This document shows, piece after piece, positions 23,174-30,516 of a stretch of 64,000 bases of DNA (position 1 is its first letter; each line of letters starts with the position of its first letter). This DNA comes from Actinoplanes oryzae (GTDB lineage Bacteria; Actinomycetota; Actinomycetes; Mycobacteriales; Micromonosporaceae). The notes under the pieces are model-generated. The model had not been told where the DNA came from. It saw nothing but the letters and a program-made list of their open reading frames with translations, and did not search any database. The translations under genes and the position numbers were made by a program. Location of the stretch: positions 1 to 64,000 of the forward strand of contig NZ_JAUQWH010000031.1 in assembly GCF_030757795.1 (NCBI RefSeq), written 5' to 3'.

Positions 23174-24789
23174 TGCCTGAGCTGCTTCGGGGGCTCGGGG
23201 CCAGCGGGGGCACCGCCACCGGGCCCGCCTATCGCCTCGCCGATCCGCCCCGGTTGCCCGCGCCGCGCCCGGTCACCGATCCGGACGCCGAGGTGGACCG
23301 GGCCTTCGCCGCGATCGACGCCGCCCATCTCGACATCGCGCGCCGGGCCGCCGCGGCCGCCGATCCGACCACCGCGGAGATCCTGCGCGCCCAGGCCGCC
23401 CTGGCCGCCGACCGGACCCTGCGCGACGGGGTGGCCCTGGCGGTGCGCGCGGGTCACGAGGCGCCGCATGCCGTCGCCGCCGTCCTGGCCGAGCATCGGG
23501 CGGCCCTGATCGCCGCGGGCGGGTTGCTGGCGGCCCGCACCGCCGACCTCGACGACCTGCGGGACAGGGTGATCGCCCACTGCCTCGGCCTGCGGATGCC
23601 CGCGCTGCCCGAGCCCGGCTGCCCCTACATCCTGGTCGCGGTCGACCTGGCGCCGGCCGACGCGGCGCTGCTTGACCCGGCGCGGGTGCTCGCGGTGGTC
23701 ACCTCGGCGGGCAGCTTCCTCAGCCACACCGCGATCCTCGCCCGCGCCCGGGGCCTCCCGACGGTGGTGGCGTGCGGGGGAGCCCTGGACATCGCCGACG
23801 GCACGGTGATCACCGTGGACGGCACTGCCGGACGGGTCACCAGCGGTCTTGCCGAGGCTCCTGCCGACGTTCCGCGCCCGGCCGACTTCTCCTCGGCGCG
23901 GGGCAGCACGGCCGACGGGCATCCCGTGGCGCTGCTGGCCAACATCGGCGGCGCCGCGGAGCTGGCCGGCGTCGCGGTCGAGGGCGTCGGGCTCTTCCGG
24001 ACCGAGCTGCTCTTCCAGCACCACGTGGACCCGCCCGGGATGGCCGAGCAGGTGGCGGCCTACGGCGAGGTCTTCGCGGCGTTGCCGGGCCGCCGGGTCG
24101 TGGTGCGCACGCTCGACGCGGGCTCCGACAAGCCGCTGCCCTTCCTGCACGACGGCGACGAGCCCAACCCCGCGCTGGGCATCCGCGGCCTGCGCGTGGC
24201 GCGGCGCCGGGGCGAGATCCTGCGTACCCAGATCGCGGCGATCGCGGCGGCGGCCCGCGACTCGGCCGCCCGCGTCGAAGTGATGGCGCCCATGGTGACC
24301 ACGGTGGCGGAGGCCGCCGAGTTCGCCGCGCTGTGCCGCGACGCCGGTCTGCCCACGGTCGGCGTCATGGTCGAGGTGCCCGCCGCGGCGGTGCGCTCGG
24401 CCGAGCTCCTGGGGGCCGTCGACTTCCTCAGCGTCGGCACCAACGACCTCAGCCAGTACACCTTCGCCGCCGACCGCCGCAGCGGCGAACTGGCGGACCT
24501 GCTCAACCCCTGGCAGCCCGCCCTGCTGTCCCTGGTCGCGTTGTGCGCGGCAGCCGGGACCGCCCTGGGCCGGCCGGTCGGCGTCTGCGGCGAGGCGGCG
24601 GCCGACCCCGCCTTCGCGGTGGTGCTCGCCGGGCTGGGCATCACGAGCCTGTCCATGACGCCGGCGGCGATCCCCGAAGTACGCGCGGCACTGCGCGCAT
24701 ACACGCTGGACGAGTGCCGTGCCGCGGCACAGCAGGCGCTGGCCGCGGCCGACCCGGCGACCGCCCGGGCCGCCGTCACCCGAGTCTGA
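23173..24789 (+). CDS. ptsI: PTS enzyme I (phosphoenolpyruvate-protein phosphotransferase)
   Basis: A 538-residue enzyme I that takes phosphate from PEP and gives it to HPr. The N-terminal His domain has the phosphorylated His in SFLSHTAILARARGLP near residue 185. The PEP-binding barrel shows GVGLFRTELLF, VRTLDAGSDKPLPF, GVMVEVPAAAV, FLSVGTNDLSQYT and GVCGEAAADP. Length matches the family (about 540-575). I start at ATG 23173, which heads the real protein; a GTG at 23143 lies in the repeat. It completes a PTS in which all five phosphotransfer components are in one operon. Confidence 0.93.
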   Translation: MPELLRGLGASGGTATGPAYRLADPPRLPAPRPVTDPDAEVDRAFAAIDAAHLDIARRAAAAADPTTAEILRAQAALAADRTLRDGVALAVRAGHEAPHAVAAVLAEHRAALIAAGGLLAARTADLDDLRDRVIAHCLGLRMPALPEPGCPYILVAVDLAPADAALLDPARVLAVVTSAGSFLSHTAILARARGLPTVVACGGALDIADGTVITVDGTAGRVTSGLAEAPADVPRPADFSSARGSTADGHPVALLANIGGAAELAGVAVEGVGLFRTELLFQHHVDPPGMAEQVAAYGEVFAALPGRRVVVRTLDAGSDKPLPFLHDGDEPNPALGIRGLRVARRRGEILRTQIAAIAAAARDSAARVEVMAPMVTTVAEAAEFAALCRDAGLPTVGVMVEVPAAAVRSAELLGAVDFLSVGTNDLSQYTFAADRRSGELADLLNPWQPALLSLVALCAAAGTALGRPVGVCGEAAADPAFAVVLAGLGITSLSMTPAAIPEVRAALRAYTLDECRAAAQQALAAADPATARAAVTRV

Positions 24790-24843
24790 GCGCTCGATAC
24801 CTGCCGCCCCGGCGACCGCCCGGCCCGCCGTCGCCCGGGTGTG
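24748..24843 (+). repeat. Diverged 55-bp duplication of the EI 3' end
   Basis: The last codons of EI (from 24748, GGCGACCGCCCGGGCCGCCG...) recur 55 bp later (24803-24843) with about 85% identity, now outside the gene because the stop codon lies between. It resembles the 3'-end duplication at the NADH dehydrogenase gene. Confidence 0.7.
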
Positions 24844-24974
24844 CGCGATGTCGCAGCCGACCGCCGGGGAGACGCGGCCGTTCGTGACCGACGGGCGGGT
24901 CGGGCTGCCCAGCGACGCCTTCAACCTTGCCGATCCAGTGACCATCATGGCCGCCGTCGCTCGGATGCGAGCGG
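24844..24974 (+). other. Coding-like remnant after EI, possible gene fragment
   Basis: A frame from ATG 24848 (MSQPTAGETRPFV, then PSDAFNLADPV) has G/C-rich third positions like a real gene but runs only about 50 codons and into the tautomerase gene on the other strand. It might be the stub of a lost gene. I do not recognise it, and the evidence is weak. Nothing else is seen between EI and the tautomerase. Confidence 0.2.
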
Positions 24975-25181
24975 TCAGGACTTGCCGAGCATCTCGGCGG
25001 TGAGCACGGTGCCACCGAGCCCCCAGCCGCCCTCGGTGACCTCCTCGACGAGGACCAGGGTGGTGGCGCGGGCGCGTTCGCCGTACACACCGACGTAGGC
25101 ATCGGTGACCGCGTCGATCAGCTTCTTCTTCGACTCCGGCGTCAGCGTGTCGGCCGGGACCTTGAGGTTGGCGAAAGGCAT
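24975..25181 (-). CDS. 4-oxalocrotonate-tautomerase-like protein
   Basis: A 68-residue protein of the tautomerase superfamily. It begins MPFANLKVP, placing the catalytic Pro1 directly after the removed Met, and continues with the family helix LTPESKKKLIDAVTDAY. Members isomerise keto-enol bonds and act as small oligomers. It is the third gene of an operon with two SDRs; GAGGAGAG lies about 7 nt before its ATG. Its role there may be to tautomerise a product of the SDRs, which is inferred. Confidence 0.85.
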   Translation of the reverse strand: MPFANLKVPADTLTPESKKKLIDAVTDAYVGVYGERARATTLVLVEEVTEGGWGLGGTVLTAEMLGKS

Positions 25182-25199
25182 GGTGTCTCTCCTCGATTC

Positions 25200-26096
25200 T
25201 CAGAGTGCGTCGTGCTGGGGCAGCAGGTCGGCGATGCCGGCCCGGTGGTAGAACTCGTGGCGGATGCGGTCGGCGACCACCGAGACGACCTCGCTGCCGT
25301 CCTTGCTGGGGTCGACGTGGCTGCGGAAGGGGCGCTCGCCCGCGGGCAGCCCGACCACGCGCACGATCTCGTCGGCGACGCTCTGGGCCTCGCTGCCCGG
25401 CGGGACGAGCGCGGCCAGCCGGTCGCCGATGCCCGCGCGCAGCTCGCCGTAGAGCTCGTCGTAGGCGGCCTCGACCGCGCTGTCCTCCGGCGTGCCCGCG
25501 TGGGCGAAGTGGTTCGTGCCGGAGGTGAAGGCGCCGGGGACGACGATCGAGGTGTCGATGCCGAAGCGGATCAGCTCGGCGGCGTAGCTCTCGGCCAGCG
25601 CGTCCATGCCGGCCTTCGCGGCGAAGTAGGGCGCCAGGAACGGCGGGTGACCACCCCGCGTCGACGAGCTGCCGACCCAGACCAGCAGGCCGGACCGCTG
25701 CTCGCGCAGGTGCGGCAGGGCGGCCCGGTTGACTCGCTGGGCGCCCAGGACATTGACGTCGTAGACGGCGGCGAGCTGCTCGGGCGTGAAGGCCTCGGCC
25801 GGGCCGAGCACCATGTGCCCGGCGTTGTGCACGACGACGTCGAGCTGCCCGTGCGTGTTGAGCAGGCCGTGCACGGCGGCGTGGGCGGACTCCTGCGACT
25901 GCACGTCGAGCTCGGCGGCGTCGAGACTGATCCCCTCGTCGGTCGCCAGGGCGCGGAGGGCGGCGGCCGCCTCGGCGTTGCGGCCGTCGATCGCGCGCAT
26001 GCCGGCGACGACGGTGTGCCCGGCGCGGGCCAGCGAGATCGCGGTGAGCCGGCCGAAGCCGCTGGACGCCCCGGTGACCAGGACGGTGGCGGGCAT
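25200..26096 (-). CDS. Short-chain dehydrogenase/reductase
   Basis: A 298-residue SDR with the cofactor motif TGASSGFGRLTA at residues 8-19, HNAGHMV near residue 90 and the active-site YFAAKAG near residue 157. It is somewhat longer than classical SDRs, with a C-terminal extension. Its ATG overlaps the stop of the upstream SDR gene (TGATG) and the tautomerase follows after 18 bp, so all three are one operon, opposite a TetR gene. The substrate is unknown. Confidence 0.9.
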   Translation of the reverse strand: MPATVLVTGASSGFGRLTAISLARAGHTVVAGMRAIDGRNAEAAAALRALATDEGISLDAAELDVQSQESAHAAVHGLLNTHGQLDVVVHNAGHMVLGPAEAFTPEQLAAVYDVNVLGAQRVNRAALPHLREQRSGLLVWVGSSSTRGGHPPFLAPYFAAKAGMDALAESYAAELIRFGIDTSIVVPGAFTSGTNHFAHAGTPEDSAVEAAYDELYGELRAGIGDRLAALVPPGSEAQSVADEIVRVVGLPAGERPFRSHVDPSKDGSEVVSVVADRIRHEFYHRAGIADLLPQHDAL

Positions 26097-26821
26097 CAGA
26101 TGATCCCTCCGTTGGCGCGGACGGTCTGGCCGTTGACCCAGTGCCCCTCGGGGCCGGCGAGGAAGGCGACGACGCGGGCCATGTCGACGGGCTCGCCGAG
26201 GCGCTCGAGCGGCGGCTGCTTCGCCATCCGGTCGATCGTCGCCTGGTCCTTGCCGTCGAGGAAGAACTCGGTGGCCGTCGGGCCGGGGGCCACGGCGTTG
26301 ACGGTGATGTCCCGGCCGCGCAGCTCCCGGGCGAGCACCAGGACCATCGCCTCCACGGCGCCCTTGCTGGCCGCATAGCCGCCGTAGGTCGGCAGCTGGA
26401 GGCCGACGATCGAGGTGGAGAGGCCGATGATCGTGCCGCCGTCGCGGACCCGGCGGGCGGCCTCGCGGGCGACGACGAACGTGCCGCGGATGTTGGTGCG
26501 GTGCATCCGGTCGAGGTCGTCGAGGTCGATGTCGGCGATCGGGGACAGCTTCATGATGCCGGCCGAGTTGACCACGACATCAATCCCGCCGTACGTCTGC
26601 TCGGCCGTGTCGAACAGTGCCGCGATCTGCTGCTCGTCGGCGACGTCGGCCTGGAAGGCGACGGCCTGGCCGCCGGCGCCGGTGATCTCGTCGACCACCT
26701 CGTTGGCGGCCTTCTCGTTGCCCGCGTAGTTCACGACCACGGCGTGCCCGTCGGCGGCGAGCTTGACGGCGACGGCCCGGCCGATGCCGCGGGAGGCTCC
26801 GGTGACGATGGCGACCCTCAT
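26096..26821 (-). CDS. Short-chain dehydrogenase/reductase (FabG-like)
   Basis: A 241-residue classical SDR with VTGASRGIGRAVA near residue 6, NSAGIMK near residue 85 and active-site YAASKGA near residue 150, ending GHWVNGQTVRANGGII as in 3-oxoacyl-ACP-reductase-like enzymes. Two ATGs, at 26836 and 26821, each have a GGAGG-type ribosome binding site at the right distance because the start region is duplicated. I prefer 26821, which gives the family start MRVAIVTGAS. It is the first gene of the SDR-SDR-tautomerase operon. Confidence 0.9.
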   Translation of the reverse strand: MRVAIVTGASRGIGRAVAVKLAADGHAVVVNYAGNEKAANEVVDEITGAGGQAVAFQADVADEQQIAALFDTAEQTYGGIDVVVNSAGIMKLSPIADIDLDDLDRMHRTNIRGTFVVAREAARRVRDGGTIIGLSTSIVGLQLPTYGGYAASKGAVEAMVLVLARELRGRDITVNAVAPGPTATEFFLDGKDQATIDRMAKQPPLERLGEPVDMARVVAFLAGPEGHWVNGQTVRANGGII

Positions 26822-26883
26822 GACGTCCTCCTTCATGACGTTCTCCTCCTTCAGGGCGCCCTCTTGCCTTCATGACGCCCTCA

Positions 26884-26912
26884 TCGTATCGCTGAAATTA
26901 GCGGCGATACGA
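26884..26912. promoter_or_regulatory. Palindromic TetR operator
   Basis: TCGTATCGC (26884-26892) and GCGATACGA (26904-26912) are perfect 9-bp arms with an 11-bp centre, which itself contains AAATTA. It lies between the SDR operon and the divergent TetR gene, so it is the likely binding site through which TetR controls both. Confidence 0.75.
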
Positions 26913-26940
26913 CGACCGTAGCACGGCTATCGGGATGGCG

Positions 26941-26946
26941 TAACAT
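26941..26946 (+). promoter_or_regulatory. -10 element of leaderless TetR gene
   Basis: TAACAT ends 7 nt before the GTG start codon of the TetR gene, so transcription should begin at or next to the start codon and give a leaderless mRNA. Confidence 0.6.
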
Positions 26947-26953
26947 TGATTTT

Positions 26954-27661
26954 GTGACGAGGGACATTCGGGCGGAGATGATCGCGGCAGCCGAGGAGCT
27001 GCTGGTCCTCTCGCCGGACAACGACATCGCCACCCGGGCCGTCTGCGAGGCGGTCGGGGTGACGCAACCCGTGCTCTACCGGCTCTTCGGCGACAAGAAC
27101 GGGCTGCTGGACGCGCTCGCCGACGACGGGCTGCGCCGCTACGCCGAGCAGAAGGCGGCCCTGCCTGAGTCCGGCGACGTGATCGAGGACCTGCGGGTCG
27201 GCTGGGACGACCACATGGACTTCGCGCTGGCCAATCCGGCGCTCTACCAGCTGATGTTCGCGCCCCGGCCGCAGTCGCACTCGGTGGCCCGGCGGCAGAT
27301 CTTCGAGCTGCTCGTGGCGACCCTCGTCCGGGTGTCGGCGGCCGGCGCCCTGAAGGTCTCACCGGTGGCGGCGGCCCAGCTGATCCTGCCCGCCAATGTC
27401 GGCCTGGCACTGACCCTCATCGCGCAGCCGGCGCTCTTCGAGCATCCGGCGCTGTCCCATCGGATGCGCGACGCCGTGTTCTCCGCCGTGCTGACCTCGC
27501 CGGCGGCCGCCCCGGTGAGCGCCGGGGGCGTACCGGAGGCGGCGCAGCGGCTGCGCTCCCAGCTCGCCGTGTCGGGCACGCAGGCGCTCGAGCCGGTGGA
27601 GGCCGCCCTGCTCGACCGGTGGCTCGAGCGGCTGGGTGTCCCGGCTTCCTCCGATGGGTAA
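26954..27661 (+). CDS. TetR-family transcriptional regulator
   Basis: A 235-residue TetR regulator. The helix-turn-helix lies in residues 3-48 (RAEMIAAAEELLVLSPDNDI, AVGVTQPVLYRLFGDKNGL), followed by a TetR_C-like helical domain. It reads from a GTG with a -10 only 7 nt upstream and no ribosome binding site, so it is probably leaderless. It is divergent from the SDR-SDR-tautomerase operon, with a 29-bp palindrome between them, and most likely represses that operon. Confidence 0.9.
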   Translation: MTRDIRAEMIAAAEELLVLSPDNDIATRAVCEAVGVTQPVLYRLFGDKNGLLDALADDGLRRYAEQKAALPESGDVIEDLRVGWDDHMDFALANPALYQLMFAPRPQSHSVARRQIFELLVATLVRVSAAGALKVSPVAAAQLILPANVGLALTLIAQPALFEHPALSHRMRDAVFSAVLTSPAAAPVSAGGVPEAAQRLRSQLAVSGTQALEPVEAALLDRWLERLGVPASSDG

Positions 27662-27670
27662 TGGGGCGGG

Positions 27671-28984
27671 ATGGGTGGATATGGCGGCCAGGTCGCCCTC
27701 GTCATCGTGCTGGTGCTGCTGAACGCCGTCTTCGCCGGCAGCGAGATGGCGCTCGTCTCGCTGCGCGACAGCCAGCTGCAGCGGCTCGAGCAGCAGAGCA
27801 GGGCCGGCGCCGTGCTGGCCCGGCTGGCCCGCGACCCCAACCGCTTCCTCGCCACCATCCAGATCGGCATCACGCTTGCCGGCTTCCTCGCCTCGGCCGC
27901 CGCGGCGGTGTCGCTCGCCCAGCCGCTCATCGGGCCGCTCGGCTTCCTCGGCGCGGCCGCCGCTCCCGCCGCGATCGTGCTGGTCACCCTCGTGCTGACG
28001 TTCCTGACGCTGGTCGTCGGCGAGCTGGCGCCGAAGCGGATCGCCATGCAGCGCGCCGAGGGCTGGGCGCTGGCCGTGGCCCGCCCGCTCGACCTGCTCG
28101 CCACGCTGACCCGGCCGGCCGTCTGGCTGCTCGGCAAGGCCAGCGACCTGATCGTCCGAATGTCGGGCGCGGATCCCGACGCGGCGCGCGAGGAGGTGAC
28201 GAGCGAGGAGATCCGCGACATCGTGGCGGGGCAGGAGGACTTCACCGCCGAGCAGCGCACGATCATCAGCGGGGCGTTCGAGATCGCCGACCGTACGCTC
28301 CGGGAGATCTTCGTTCCTCGCCGCGACGTCTTCGTGCTCTCCGCCGTGCTGCGCGCCGACGACGCGCTGCGCAAGTTGATCGCGGCCGGGCACTCGCGGG
28401 CACCCGTCACCGGCCCGCTCGGCCTGGACGACGTGGTCGGCATGGTGCACCTGCGCGACCTGGTCGGTGTCGAGGGCCCGGTGCTGACCGCGGCGTCGGA
28501 AGCGCTCTTCCTCCCGCAGAGCCTCAAGATCGCGGACGCCATGCGCCAGCTGCGCCAGCAGCGCAGGCAGGTGGCGCTGGTCGTCGACGAGCACGGCGCG
28601 GTCGGCGGCATGGTCACGATGGAGGATCTCGTCGAGGAGGTTGTCGGCGAGATCTACGACGAGAGCGACCGGGACGTCGAGTCGGTGGTGCGCGAGCCGG
28701 ACGGGGCGATGCTGCTGCCCGGCACCTTCCCGCTGCACAACCTGCCCGACCTCGGCGTCGAGGTCGACACGCCGGTCGGCGACTACACGACTGTGGCGGG
28801 TCTCCTGTTGTCGCGTCTCGGACACATTCCCTCGGAGCCCGGCGAGGTCGTCGCGCTGGAGCACCACACCGCCGAGGTCACGGAGGTCACCGGACGGGCG
28901 ATCACCGGCGTGCGGCTCCGGTTGCTTTCAGCGGACGCTCAGCCTGAATTGCTAGCTTCTGCCGGACCTGAAAGTCCTGTGTAG
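27671..28984 (+). CDS. CNNM/CorC-HlyC family (DUF21-CBS) membrane transporter
   Basis: A 437-residue protein with a DUF21/CNNM transmembrane domain (about 1-180; NAVFAGSEMALVSLR, GELAPKRIA), a pair of CBS domains (about 205-320; IFVPRRDVFVLS, VGGMVTMEDLVEEVVGEI) and a CorC_HlyC domain (about 340-420). Related proteins are implicated in Mg2+/Co2+ export (e.g. MpfA, CorB). Despite the common name hemolysin it is not a toxin. It follows the TetR gene by 9 bp but its function is probably separate. Confidence 0.92.
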   Translation: MGGYGGQVALVIVLVLLNAVFAGSEMALVSLRDSQLQRLEQQSRAGAVLARLARDPNRFLATIQIGITLAGFLASAAAAVSLAQPLIGPLGFLGAAAAPAAIVLVTLVLTFLTLVVGELAPKRIAMQRAEGWALAVARPLDLLATLTRPAVWLLGKASDLIVRMSGADPDAAREEVTSEEIRDIVAGQEDFTAEQRTIISGAFEIADRTLREIFVPRRDVFVLSAVLRADDALRKLIAAGHSRAPVTGPLGLDDVVGMVHLRDLVGVEGPVLTAASEALFLPQSLKIADAMRQLRQQRRQVALVVDEHGAVGGMVTMEDLVEEVVGEIYDESDRDVESVVREPDGAMLLPGTFPLHNLPDLGVEVDTPVGDYTTVAGLLLSRLGHIPSEPGEVVALEHHTAEVTEVTGRAITGVRLRLLSADAQPELLASAGPESPV

Positions 28985-28994
28985 GGGGATGTCC

Positions 28995-30113
28995 GTGGGT
29001 TTCAAGAAGATGCTGGGCGCCTTCGGGGTGGGCGGCCCGAGTGTCGACACCGTCCTGGCCGATCCGAACACGCGACCCGGTGGCGTGCTCGCGGGCCAGG
29101 TCAACCTGACCGGTGGCAACCACGACGTCGAGATCGAGCACATCACGCTCGGCCTCGTCACCCGCATCGAGGTCGAGGGCGGCAGCGGCGAGTTCGCCGC
29201 CAACGGCGAGTTCCACCGCGTGGCGGTCAGCGGGCCGCTGCGCCTGGCCGAGGGGCAGCACCTGTCGCTGCCGTTCCAGATCAGCGTGCCGTGGGAGACG
29301 CCGATCACCGCGGTCTACGGTCAGCACCTGCGCGGCATGACCATGGGCGTGCGCACCGAGGTGGCGATCGCCAAGGCCGTCGACAAGGGCGACCTCGACC
29401 CGATCGCCGTGCACCCGCTGCCGATCCAGGAGCGCATCCTGGAGGCCTTCGCCCGGCTCGGCTTCCAGTTCAAGAGCGCCGACCTCGAGCACGGCCAGAT
29501 CTACGGCGTGCAGCAGACGCTGCCGTTCTACCAGGAGATCGAATACTTCCCGCCGGCGCAGTACGCGCACGGCATCAACGAGGTCGAGCTGACCTTCGTC
29601 ACCAGCCCGCACGCCGTCGAGGTCGTCCTCGAATTCGACAAGCGCGGCGGCATGTTCAGCGGCGGCCACGACTCCTACGGCCGCTACACCGTCCCGCACA
29701 CCGACGCCGACACGGCGGACTGGGCGCAGGTCGTCGACGGCTGGGTGCAGCAGGCCGTGAGCCACCGGCAGAGCATGCCCGGCTTCGGTGCCCCCGGGTT
29801 CGGCGCCCAGCCCGGTTACGGCGCTCCGGGCTACGGCGCCCAGCCGGGTTACGGCGCTCCCGGCTATGGCGCGCAGCCCGGCTACGGTGCGCAGCCCGGC
29901 TATGGCGCACCCGGCTACGGGCACGCGGCCTACGGCGGCGGGCACGGCGGGGGCTACCACGGCCACTACCGGCACGGCGGCCACGGGCACGGCGGTGGCA
30001 TGGGCGTCGGCGGGGTCGTGGCGGGTGTCGCGGGCGGCATGGCCGCCGGCTACCTCGCGGGCGAGATGATGGAAGAGGTCTTCGAGGGGGACGACGAGGG
30101 CGGCGAGGAGTGA
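28995..30113 (+). CDS. spo0M: Spo0M/SpoOM-family protein with Gly-Tyr-Pro repeat tail
   Basis: A 372-residue protein. Residues 1-250 form the arrestin-like Spo0M domain (VDTVLADPNTRPGGVLAGQV; FQISVPWETPITAVYG; FKSADLEHGQIYG). In Bacillus, Spo0M affects sporulation initiation; in actinobacteria its role is less clear. The C-terminal part has repeats of GYGAPGYGAQP (six or so), a His/Gly-rich stretch and a short Gly/Ala-rich hydrophobic segment with an acidic tail, unlike the short Bacillus protein. The GTG at 28995 follows AGGGGG and gives the family start VGFKKMLGAFGVGG; an ATG at 28989 is an alternative. Confidence 0.85.
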   Translation: MGFKKMLGAFGVGGPSVDTVLADPNTRPGGVLAGQVNLTGGNHDVEIEHITLGLVTRIEVEGGSGEFAANGEFHRVAVSGPLRLAEGQHLSLPFQISVPWETPITAVYGQHLRGMTMGVRTEVAIAKAVDKGDLDPIAVHPLPIQERILEAFARLGFQFKSADLEHGQIYGVQQTLPFYQEIEYFPPAQYAHGINEVELTFVTSPHAVEVVLEFDKRGGMFSGGHDSYGRYTVPHTDADTADWAQVVDGWVQQAVSHRQSMPGFGAPGFGAQPGYGAPGYGAQPGYGAPGYGAQPGYGAQPGYGAPGYGHAAYGGGHGGGYHGHYRHGGHGHGGGMGVGGVVAGVAGGMAAGYLAGEMMEEVFEGDDEGGEE

Positions 30114-30252
30114 CCTCCGCGCTCTGACCAGGGCCCTTCGGCGGTCGCGCTTCTTCGATGGCCATGCGTTCGCCAACGCCGTGCGTCTTCGGCGGCCGCG
30201 CGTCTGGGGTGCCGGCGCGATGTTGACGACTGTGCGTCCTCGAGATGCAGCG

Positions 30253-30276
30253 AGGCCCCGGCAAGTGCCGGGGCCT
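30253..30276. terminator. Strong bidirectional-type terminator
   Basis: AGGCCCCGGCA (30253-30263) and TGCCGGGGCCT (30266-30276) form a perfect 11-bp stem, followed by TTTCG on the plus strand. It lies 140 bp after the Spo0M stop and between that gene and the convergent CPBP gene. Confidence 0.75.
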
Positions 30277-30308
30277 TTCGCTTTCGGGGTCTTGCTCGGT
30301 GCGGCCCT

Positions 30309-30425
30309 TACTCTCGTACTCTCGTGCTCTCGCGCCTTCGCCTTCGCGCCTTCGCTTCGCCTTCGCGCCTTCGGTTCGCCTTCGTTTTCGCCCTCGCGTC
30401 TTTGCTTTGCCTTCGTTTTCGCCTT
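30309..30425. repeat. Pyrimidine-skewed CGCCTTCG low-complexity tract
   Basis: On the plus strand CGCCTTCG and close variants (TTCGTTTTCGCC, ACTCTCG) occur at least six times in about 115 bp, some overlapping. The plus strand is almost devoid of A. The opposite strand is purine-rich. No gene is seen here; with the terminator it fills the 403-bp gap between two convergent genes. Confidence 0.8.
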
Positions 30426-30516
30426 TGAGCTCGTCGTGGCCTTAGGGGCGGGAGCGGCGGGGCGCGAGCGGGAATTCGGGCGGGTGCGGGGCGGCGACCG
30501 GTCGGCGGCTTGGCGG

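Noticed and set aside
18777-23219. A 1,480-codon open frame on the minus strand across the PTS operon, with Thr/Ala/His repeats
   Set aside because: It is the mirror image of the PTS genes and the 33-bp array; it has no recognisable domain and ignores gene boundaries.
22399-26376. A 1,325-codon minus-strand frame
   Set aside because: Antisense shadow of EI and the neighbouring genes; no motifs.
29656-30264. Arg/Ser-repeat protein on the minus strand
   Set aside because: It is the complement of the Gly-Tyr-Pro repeats of Spo0M.
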